From Hygrocybe punicea (Eukaryota > Basidiomycota > Agaricomycetes > Agaricales > Hygrophoraceae), in NCBI GenBank assembly GCA_963556145.1, contig OY744465.1, forward strand, positions 3,286,001-3,350,000: a stretch of 64,000 nt of DNA, in the 5' to 3' direction. The translations under genes and the position numbers were made by a program. Under the pieces are notes generated by a model. The model did not search any database and was not told the origin of the DNA. It saw only the letters and a list, made by a program, of their open reading frames with translations. Positions within the stretch are counted from its first letter, which is position 1. Every line of letters begins with the position of its first letter. This document shows positions 55,570 to 64,000 of this stretch, one piece after another.

Positions 55570-57500
55570 GTTTGCAATGCGAGGGGGAGCAGAGTGAATC
55601 TGACGACTCGCAAACTCTGGAACCACTGGAACCTGCAACAGAATCACTGGAACACACCAGAACGGCACCGGAAAGGGCTATTCGCAGACCGGAAAATGAA
55701 ATAACATCATACCCACCAAGAGCAACATGGAGAGTCAATCACAACTACCAACAGTTAAACAACCCGCGTGCACAACTGACACAATGTGAGATACACAAAC
55801 CGCTTAACATACGAAGACCAATGGAATCATCCACAGCAAAACAAAAGGAAAAAGTTAGTGTGGAAACAACCATAGCATATGACTTCTTGAGCGCAATGCA
55901 GCAGGATAGCAGTCTCACCAACAAGGACCCATGGGATTTGAAGGAAGCCAGGGAAGCCATGGATTGGGAGAACTGGAACGTAGCAATGAAAGAAGAATTC
56001 AATCAGCTACAAGAAAAAATGGGTGTTTGAACTCATGGACATACTGGAAGGGCGGGAAGCCATCAGAAGCAAGTGGGTTTTCCACTGGAAATGCGATGAG
56101 ATGGAACATTTGCTCCTATGATGCAGTTTGAGACGTTATGGACATTGCTCGCATATTCCGCAGTCAAGGATTGGGATATTCAGCAGATGGATATCAAAGG
56201 CGCATACCTTAATGGATGGGTGAAGGAGGAGCTGTACATGAAACAGCCGGCAGAATTTGAGGATGGAACCAGACGGGTTTGCCACCTCATACACCCTATA
56301 TATGGTCTCAGACAAGCTGGAAACATATGGAACATGGATTTCAATAACACATTGAAAGAATTTCATTATACAAGATTGTGGACCGACTACTGTGCATACT
56401 ACTATTGGGAAGGTGAAAACTTCTCCATTGTGCTGGTATGGGTTGACAACCTTACGGCTTATGCAAACAACCAAGTGATGACTCAGCAGATAATCAACCA
56501 GTTGAAAGAAAAATACATGGTAACGGTCATCGGAAATCCAATGTTACTGCTCGGAATCCATATCAAACAAGACCACCAACAATGGAAAGTCACCATATCA
56601 CAAAGCCGTTATATCCAGAAGATACTTGCAAAGGCCGGAATGAAGGATGTGAAACTGGTATCAACCCCAATGGATCAGAATGTGATCCTACAAATAAACA
56701 AAACTGAAAATGACCAGAGTGAGCGGAAACGCACCTCAATTGAGTATGCAACACGAGTCGGAGAGCTCTTATATGCTGCACATGCAACAAGACCTGATAT
56801 CATGTATGCAACTGTAACTGTTGTGCAATTCACATGGAACCCGAGTCCAGAACACTGGACAGCACTTAAAAGGATATTCTGCTACCTAAAGGGAACGATG
56901 GATCACAAACTAACATACAGTGGAAAGGACCAATGGATTACAATGGAAACCGTTCATTACATCGATGCCAATTTGGGATCCAACCCGCACTGGAAATCCA
57001 TTAGCGGATATGTGTTCATGATTGCAGGGGGAGCCATAGCTTGGAGCTTGAAGAAGCAGAGCACGATTGCATTGTCAATGGCCGAAGCGGAATATGTTGC
57101 TGCTACTCATGCCATGAAACAGCTAATCTGGCATAGAAACTCATTGAAGGAATTAGACCTATGGTTGGATGAAGGATCAATTTTACAATCTGATAATCAG
57201 GCTGCAATTGCTATATCGCACAACCTGGAATTCCACGTGCAGACAAAACATATAGATATCAATCTACATTTCCTATGAGATCATGTCACATCTGGTATCC
57301 TCAAAGTCACATATATTCCTTCCAAAGAAAATCTAGCAGACATATTTACGAAAGGGTTACTTTGCCTACTTCATGCAAAGTTCACAACCAAACTTGGTTT
57401 ATTGACCAGAGAGGAACCGGAAAGAGTGGAACATGTAATGGAATACATGGATGATGTTTACCATGACCCAGAACAAGTCGAAGAGTATTTGACCAAGGGG
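55570..57500 (+). pseudogene. Copia reverse transcriptase and RNase H
   Basis: The linker (EGEQSESDDSQTLEPLEP.., 55575-55800) leads to WNVAMKEEFNQLQEK (55975) and, after a stop and frameshift, the main frame 56118-57278: DWDIQQMDIKGAYLNGWVKE, IYGLRQAGNIW, the active-site box VWVDNLT (normally Y-V-D-D-L; the second Asp is Asn at 56448-56450), LLGIHIKQDH, VSTPMDQN, VGELLYAAHATRPDIMYA, and RNase H blocks HYIDANLGSNP, SGYVFMIAGGAIAW, STIALSMAEAEYVA, DNQAAI, KHIDI. After the TGA at 57276 it continues to DIFTKGL and TKGE at 57500. RT is inactivated by the D-to-N change. Confidence 0.92.
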
Positions 57501-57508
57501 GAAGTGTT

Positions 57509-57756
57509 GGGAATAGTGGCCAAATAGTCATGGAAAGGATTAGTAATCTGTATCACATGACCCCAGAACTCAAACACACCTGTCCAATGAATAATGCTGA
57601 AGTGCAGAAGTTATTCTACTTACCACAAGAAACTTCTAATAGATTTAGCTAGTAGTATAAAAGCCCTCTCAGAGAGAGGTAACTATAATTCAATTCCACA
57701 TAAATTACTTAGCAGTCAACAACCACTGCACTCCATATATTCCAATATACTGAAAA
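57509..57756 (+). repeat. 3' LTR start of the Copia element
   Basis: TGTTGGGAATAGTGGCC to CATATATTCCAATA, matching 43925-44134 plus 46120-46153, with the TRIM-free site TTAGCAGTCAACAACC at about 57712. TATA-like AGTATAAAAGCCC at about 57652. It is then interrupted by an inverted LTR-like repeat. Confidence 0.85.
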
Positions 57757-58907
57757 TACTAATATTCACTACTGGAATATAAAACATGGACCAATGAATA
57801 CTGATAACAATATTCACCAGTTTAATATGAATTCTTTGGCTACAGGGCCTATTCAATCAAGAGTATCTCTGGGTATTACAATATCTGACTTAAATCCAAA
57901 GCTTCAAACATACATTGGCTACTAGTTCAAGGATATCTTTAATACCTTTTGAATACTCTGTTTTGTTTAGGATGAAACCTTAACCATATAAGTCTATCTA
58001 GCTGACTAATGCTGACTAATGAATTGATTGGACTGAGTGAACTGAGTGAATTCTCCTTGCTGACAAGGGGATCTCACAGAATACTAGAATGAGAGTGAAC
58101 TGGTGTAGATTACAAGCACTAGCTACTACAATGAGTGACTATTAGTACTAATAGAATGAGGAAACACACTGTATGAACCCAGACTAAGACTGACTACTGA
58201 TTGGTGAGGGGGGAAATCCTACTGTCTACTGCAATTTGGGGGCCCTATTTATACTGTTGGAGAACAATGGGGGACTGAGAACAATGGGAAAGTGAGAACA
58301 ATTGGACTGAGTCATGAGAACAATAGATGGCATCAAAGAGGCTGTGAACAATGGGCTCTATCTCCATTTGGACTGTTTAGAACAATGGACTGTTCAGAAC
58401 AATAGACCTCCATTGTCTTTATGTAAGCAAACTATCACAATCACTCTCTGATGCATCCTATATTATCACTATCTTATCATCCTCTTGTTCACATCTTATC
58501 TAATCATTTCCCATTATCTAGCTGAGCCACTTTTAATCAATACAAGTAAACAAGATTTGTAATCAATCCATTACTGCTAATATAGGTAAGAATACTAGTT
58601 GTGCTTGTCTCCTTGCACGCATAATGCAGCAAAATATATAATAAATACTAATGAGTGGGGGATGTGCCTCTGTGCACTATACATAAAAGGCTAGGTCTGG
58701 GCATTGCTAGTGAAGTCATCTTAAATAATATGAAGGTAAGCATATATGCTATTTGTGTCTGTTCACTAGCATGCATAATGTGGAAAGGCATAGAATAGGT
58801 ACTAATGAGTGTAGGTGTGCATCCATAGTCTTGCACTTAAATATGTAAGTCCATGGTCCAATGGTAAACCCATGACATTACATACAAAACCATTTGGGGT
58901 CATGACA
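57757..58907 (-). repeat. LTR-like repeat, inverted copy of 46176-46974
   Basis: Minus-strand start TGTCATGACCCCAAATGG (58907 downward) and end ..GTATTTTCAGTA. It has about 350 bp (57780-58140) not in the other copy and a few transitions otherwise. Confidence 0.75.
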
Positions 58908-58911
58908 GTGC

Positions 58912-58985
58912 TCCATTTCCATTGCAAACAAGTTACTGGGGGGTCTCAAAACCTCGTGTTCTGGCTGTCTGTGCAACCACCACAT
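58912..58985 (+). repeat. Single unit of the ~150-bp satellite
   Basis: CTCCATTTCCATTGCAAACA..GGGGGGTCTCAAAACCTCG..CTGTCTGTGCAACCACCAC, as in the array at 43371-43710. Confidence 0.7.
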
Positions 58986-59020
58986 CAACAAACTGTACAT
59001 AAACTCTTTGACTTTTTAAC

Positions 59021-62000
59021 TTATTTGGTCAAGCACAAGTAAAAAAGTAAAAAAGTGGAAAAGCTAACATAGACCCATATGCCTGTTCTGAGAATGCCCA
59101 CAAGTTCAACTTCACAGAAAAAGTGACAAAAAGTTTTCAAAGGTAGAAGGTGTGCACCACGCAAGATGGAGTCAAGGTGAATCACCTGAATGGAATGTCG
59201 ACCATCTATAGATTGCTCACGCTGCAATTTCCACATTCCAGTCACTTTGTCACGTTCCGGAATATCATCTTGATGAATAATCCAAGTGACAAGGGCACAT
59301 GGGACTTCCTTGCCATGATAGGGATCAAAATAGGAAAAAAGGAGCCACACTCGGGCAACCAGAAGCCCACCCATGGCCTCCATTTTGTCACCAACAGTGA
59401 CAAAAACAGTGTCAAAGTGAGGTGAACCACTGTGATTGGGGTGGATGACTTCTCGATGCATCCCAGCTGCTCCACATAAATCACTAGGGGCATATAATTC
59501 CACTTTAGCCGAATGGAAAACACGAATGGAACAATCCAATGATTCGTCAAGGGATGCCAGAGGGTTAGAGCCTGGATCGTTCTGTTTGTGGATAAATGTT
59601 TGAAGAGTGCGAGGAAAGTCAGGCTGATGAATGAATGCAGCAAGTTCCGTGAGATGGGAAGAATATTTGGTCTCTAGAATTAGAAATCAGCAAACAATCT
59701 TTGAGAATGTTTAGAACCTATGATGTTGAGAGGCAAGCCATATATTAGTCTTTGTTCTTGGGCTGGGAACTGGTTCTACATCATTGTCAGTTTCATCTTC
59801 GCTATCTGATCCATCACTCAAGTCTATTGATGCACTGCTCCAAGGAAAAATCGGTGGCAATCTTCCTGCAAACTGCCGAGCCATGTAGTCAGCCACACTC
59901 CCAACTAGCATACCACACTGTCTGAATACACATTGCAGTGCTGTACATGTGAGAGTTGTGACCATTTGAGGTAATGGTTTGTTGTGGCTAGATCGGCACC
60001 ACAGATCCTTTACAGCTTTTTTATGCTTTGCTTTGGCCTGCGAAGTGCAGGTACCATTTGGAGAGCCAAACTGCTCAATTTCATTTGGGTAATGCATCAG
60101 AGCATGTTGATGTGGGAGGGAAATGTCTTTCCAAACACCTGTTGTAATAAAAATTTGCCAAAGTCAATAGAAATCTGAAAGATGTTGCTAAAAGGTGACA
60201 ATGTCCGAGGTGTCAATTATGTTGTGTCAAACGATGTAGCAACAGTTCATAAACGCAGAGATCCATTGGACCATCTCATCTGGGATGTGACCATGGATTG
60301 CCGCAATGTATACCTTGGACTATAATTAGTGAAACATCTTACTGAGATATAAATGAAACTCACCTTCATCAATGCCTTGGAATCATCACCTGTCCATTGA
60401 TTGAAGTCTCAGCCATCTGGGAAGCAGCGAAGCCCTGGATATGATGGAACAGCCGATATCCTAACTGTAGTTAATTTCCAATCAAATGGGGTTGAATGAA
60501 TAAGGCCTATCTACAGACCATGTCCTGGATGATGTGGAGTCCATGGGCTTTTCTATGGTGAAGGATGATATATTCCTGCACCCACAATACTAAATGATCT
60601 TTGAAGACACCTTTGATGAGTTGATGCAGTAGATTGGGGGTGATAAGTTCATGAATGTTAGCATGTGGAAATCCATGGGTAAATGGCTGATGAAACCATG
60701 ATTGAGACGTCTTGACAAACAGGAAAAACCACTCACAACAACATCAGACCATATCCCATACTTGTCCCAAATGGTGCTGGGGTCAAATACCTCCAAGAGG
60801 AAGTCAGCCTTCTCATGTGTTCGTAGATGGGCACTAAAATCATCCAGGTTGTCCAGGTGGGCATCACATCTATGTAGTTGTATATCAGTAGAATTAAAGA
60901 TAGAATGGTAGCAGATCACCCATGTGGGACACCAACCCGAAACAATAGCAGTAAGCCAAACTTGTTCAGGATAATCGGCGATGTAGGGGCCAATTGAGTA
61001 GATGGCTTGGCAAAAATGTCCATCGGGGCATCACACAACCTCAGGAGATGTCATTGCAGGCTTGAGGGGCACATAGATGTAGGCAAGGCAAGCATGGTAA
61101 AGTTGGCAGCAAAATCATTGGTATTCGATGGTTGTTCACTCCTGTGAACCGGCTTTAAAGGTCTTTGAGCACCAATAACAGATTACAGTTAAAGAACCAT
61201 ACCTTTGGGAATGGGGAGAAATGCACATGTTAAAATGCTGATACCATGAGCTCGTCTAGTTGGATTATCAATATTTCCAGGGCCAATATACAGTGGATGA
61301 AATTCTTGATGACCAGTTGTAACAGAAGCAACAGTTTTGTCACTTCCTGCAACTATGCTGACAAACATCACACCATGAGTTGAAGGATCTTTGGAAATTT
61401 CAAGCTGCTGAGCTAGTGAATGAGTTGCAGGTGTGGTATATAAACTACACATAGCCTCTTTTGCAGCCCAATCACCTGACATGAGTGTTGTCCAGGCACG
61501 ATCTCCATTATTTTTGAATTCAATGAAGAGAATGTAATCCCAATGGCCATGAAAGTCTGGACAGGCTATCTGCTTATGGAGAAGGCAGCAGATATCATGG
61601 GTGACGAGTACATAATCCTGTGTCATCCCCTTTGGCGAATCTTCAGTTACCGGACCTCGATAACGAAACAGAACTCTCTTCCAGGGATTAGCGCCCTGCT
61701 GAATTTGATTGATTGTCTTGTACACATCACCGGAAGATCTCCAAGGTACGTCACTGTACCCATTTTTGGCTGATTGAGCTGCCCAAAGCTGCAGTGCCTC
61801 ATCGATTGCCGGTCCTGAAGTTTGTTGTCAGGAGAGGTGGTAGTCAGCAAACTCAAATGCAAGTCTATCTTCAAACAGATGAAAAGGATTTTCTTCTGTT
61901 GCATCGAGAGGTTCACGAGCTGGAGGAGGCGTCATGGGCAATATATGGTGTCCGTCCTTATTGCATACCTGAGCCAACCACTCCATCAGTTAGAGAGATC

Positions 62001-62190
62001 TCGAAATTCAAAAAGACTTACCTATAAGGTGAGGGTGCATCCATCTCGATGCAGGGATACTTGATTGACCGCATTTGTGAGAAGCCAAGGGTGGTTGATG
62101 GCGAAAAGCATTGATGTGCTGGGTAAGGCCGCGAGCAGACATGCATTCTCTTGTGCAGCCTCTCACTGGGCAATGGTAGGCCATGGACAT
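59021..62190 (-). pseudogene. Plavaka-type (CACTA/EnSpm group) transposase, decayed
   Basis: Read from ATG 62190: C2H2 finger (YHCPVRGCTRECMSARGLTQ..H), an intron (from about 62022 to 61970), NPFHLFEDRLAFEFADYHLS and a TGA, W.SSGDVYKTINQI, RYRGPV, MSGDWAAKEA, STHGVMFVSIVAGSDKTVAS, TGHQEFHPLYIGPGNI (61725-61189), CPDGHF..AIYSIGPYIADYPEQ, WCPTW (about 61050-60930), LRTHEKADFLLEVFDPSTIW, then after an intron FPHANIHELITPNLLHQLI and KGVFKDHLVLW (about 60690-60560). Then FGSPNGTCTSQAKAKHKKAV and WCRSSHNKPLPQM (60080-59940), and LYAPSDLCGAAGMHREVI, GGLLVARV and VIHLDSILRGAHLLPL at the end. All blocks are in family order. The Asp expected in the ADIHEL motif is Asn. Several stops and frame changes make it inactive. 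Confidence 0.9.
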
Positions 62191-62328
62191 TGGGAGAAGA
62201 GGGCTGACGCATCCTGAGGCTGGGACAGATGACCAGATTCACCTGAGGACCCTGCAGCTGCTAGTACAGCACTAGAAGTGCCACTGCCATCATTGCCTCC
62301 ACCTCCACCACCTGCTAATGACCCAAAG

Positions 62329-63781
62329 ATGACGAAAAAAAGAGGCCGGAATTTAATGGATACAGAGGACATACCTGCAAAAAAGGTTTGTTATTGCAGA
62401 TTAGTCCAGCTACAGTGTTGATTTGTTGTACAGACCAGGAAAAAAATGGATCCACCCCCCAGGAGGCGCTGCCTAAACAGCAGGCAAGGAATGAGGATCC
62501 TGTGGGGAAACAGGCAAAAGCAGCCAAAGTGGCCAAAAACAAAGTGGCCAAGGAAGCAAAGGCAGCCAAGAAAATACGCAAGGTGGCTGACACTGACACT
62601 GCAAAAGAAAGGCTTGTGCAGATGGAGGCCGATGAATCATTTGTCCAGGCTCAGGAGCAGGAGGCCCACATTTGGCGACTGTCAGACATGAAAATGAGTG
62701 TCGAGGAAGGGGGGAGTGGTTTGGAGAATGATGGTGAAAGTGATGGGGAGCCAAACACTAACTTGAAGTGGACAGGAAAGAAAAAAAAAACTACGGTCAG
62801 TTTCAGTTAATAACAAGCATAGATACTCACAATTTTATTTAGGGTAATAATACTGAGGCATAGCCCAAGGTGAATGAGGACGACAAGAGTGATCAGTCTC
62901 AGACTGATAAGGATGATGCCAGCTCCAAGAAGAAGAGCAGCACTGAGGTCAGTTCCACCATAGAGAATACACCAAAAGTCCAAGAAGAAATGTGCCCCCG
63001 ATGTCGTGGACAAGATGGATGATGAAACAGCACTTTCAACCAGACCAGACTTTCCGCTCTCATCCAAATTTGACCGTAAAGCTGCAAGTGCACAACTTGC
63101 AAAGGCCAAGCTGGACAAGCGCAATACTTCAAGGAAGAATACTGTGGGTTGTTATGTGTCATTACTAAAGTACTCTAACTTGGTTATTTCCAGCTCGTTG
63201 CTCCTGTCCCTGAGAACTCTGACTCTGACTCTTCGCTCTCGGTCACTGTGATCCCCTGCATTGTCAAGCCCCACGTGCCTTCTGGTAGCTGAAGCAAACA
63301 GATCACAAAGCCTGTTGATCAAGGAGTTAACAAGCCTCACCCAGCTCACCATGCTAAAAAAACTACATGCCGAGGGAGTGATGCCAGCAACATGGCCCCC
63401 CATTCTCCTCCGGACCGTGGTCGTATTGCCATCATGCCAAAAGGTGGTAACAGTTTGGGCCTCCTGCTGACCATCCTCTCTTCTATGAAAAGCAAGTACC
63501 TTGCTACACTGTACAGTGCCCTGTATGCTTCTGAGGAGCCATTTGACCACTTCATCAAGACTGCATCCACATTTCTTGAGATCTCTTGGCGGTGTAGAGG
63601 CTCCAGATCGTGTGGATCCATTTCCTCTTCATATCCCACTCCGTTCCCGTCCATTCCCATTCCCATATCGTCGATTCCGTTCGATTCCGCTCATTCCTAT
63701 CGATTCCGCTCCGGATTCCGCCTCCGGAATCGTTCCTACTCAAGATGCAATGTCTCTAACGACCCGGAATCAGTATGTTTA
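62329..63781 (+). pseudogene. Multi-exon K/A-rich gene divergent from the Plavaka transposase, decayed
   Basis: Exon 1 is 62329-62385 (MTKKRGRNLMDTEDIPAKK). After a 53-nt intron, exon 2 (62439-62795) continues EKNGSTPQEALPKQQARNED and a K/A-rich helix (AKAAKVAKNKVAKEAKAAKK), then an acidic part. After a 47-nt intron, exon 3 (62843 on) has a TAG (CAG expected) then EDDKSDQSQTDKDDASSKKK. A frameshift or tiny intron near 62975 leads to DVVDKMDDETALSTRPDFPL and LAKAKLDKRN. A further intron (to 63193) leads to LVAPVPENSDSDSSLSV, a TGA (CGA expected) at 63289, then a C-terminal part with LLLTILSSMKSKYLATLYSA and FDHFIKTASTFLEI. The tail runs into TTCC/GATTCCG repeats. The layout recalls basidiomycete proteins of the DUF6532 kind, but this is a weak guess. 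The start is ~140 bp from the Plavaka start, head to head. Confidence 0.6.
63640..63740 (+). repeat. ATTCC/GATTCCG simple repeat
   Basis: CCATTCCCATTCCCAT then TCGATTCCGTTCGATTCCGC-like units, probably the subterminal part of another transposon. It interrupts the end of the preceding gene. Confidence 0.6.
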
Positions 63782-64000
63782 TAGTTATATATCATGTATC
63801 TTCATTTCCTGTCTCCTAGTACATAGCACTCTTCCTATGCTCCACTCCACTCCACCCCTATCATTTACAGCCTTCGCTTGTAGTACATGGTTACTACAGC
63901 ACAGGATCCCTCACAGTAGTATAAAAGTAGCACATTTATACTACAAACAATATAGAAAATACCAATACCCAGAATCCCATATAGAATCCTCTTATTGTCC
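63782..64000. other. No recognisable feature
   Basis: AT-rich end of the window. Nothing recognised. Confidence 0.5.

Larger units (their letters stand above)
43925..57756 (+). mobile_element. Copia retrotransposon with nested insertions
   Basis: 5' LTR pieces at 43925-44134, 46120-46153 and about 46975-47201; gag at 47256-47455 and 51886-52500; protease, integrase, RT and RNase H at 52516-57500; 3' LTR start TGTTGGGAATAGTGGCC at 57509 after the purine tract AAGGGGGAAG. The 5' LTR start (TGTTGAGAATAGTGGCC) and the 3' one are ~90% alike over the first ~200 bases. Insertions: TRIM-like element in the LTR, LTR-like repeat 46176-46974, ~4.4 kb in gag and ~1.7 kb in pol. Many stops and catalytic changes; inactive. 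Confidence 0.8.

Overview
The window looks like a transposon graveyard from a basidiomycete fungus, probably an Agaricomycete. The signs are a Plavaka-type (CACTA/EnSpm group) transposase with its usual conserved blocks, Gypsy elements of the Agaricomycete type, a Copia element, short (about 45-80 nt) GT..AG introns with CTAAC/CTGAC-like branch sites, and IS630/Tc1-type transposases split by such introns. I see no intact housekeeping gene, no rRNA, no tRNA and no CRISPR array. Almost every recognisable reading frame is broken, mostly by TGA where CGA is expected (or TAG/TAA for CAG/CAA). This points to C-to-T decay.

Layout. 1-2.6 kb: a non-autonomous LTR element with a C-rich interior. 2.8-6.8 kb: MITEs, an 851-bp foldback, a GC-rich hAT-type element carrying a captured AAA+ ATPase fragment, and a minus-strand Copia remnant split by a MITE. 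6.8-10.4 kb: AT-rich hairpin-bearing repeats and a ~150-bp satellite. 10.8-12.8 kb: a domain fragment and an acidic low-complexity element split by a solo LTR with a perfect 5-bp TSD. 13.6-17.6 kb: the end of a plus-strand Gypsy integrase, two decayed antisense ORFs and an LTR-like repeat. 17.7-30.2 kb: a minus-strand Gypsy (gag, protease, RT, integrase). Its RNase H segment is inverted, and it has been split by a 317-bp MITE, a 1.1-kb hAT-type element and a ~5.8-kb giant foldback with 8-bp TSDs. A 100-N assembly gap lies in the loop of that foldback.

31.45-39.91 kb is the most interesting unit. It is an 8,463-bp element with 1,495-bp terminal inverted repeats and TA target duplications. It holds two divergent IS630/Tc1-type (DDE_3) transposase genes pointing inward, a multi-exon accessory gene between them (disordered, PB1-like, CxxC and SAM-like segments), and a further ORF present in both arms. 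The accessory gene is interrupted by a hAT-type element with a perfect 8-bp TSD. A separate 722-bp mariner-type MITE starts 10 bp beyond its right end.

43.7-57.8 kb: a plus-strand Copia element whose 5' LTR is split by a TRIM-like element, whose gag is split by ~4.4 kb of hairpin/satellite repeats, and whose pol is split by ~1.7 kb holding an unrecognised membrane-protein-like ORF. 59.0-62.2 kb: a decayed minus-strand Plavaka transposase. 62.3-63.8 kb: a divergently oriented, decayed multi-exon gene.

The genes do not form a host pathway. They are successive, nested insertions, and the nesting gives a relative order of events.
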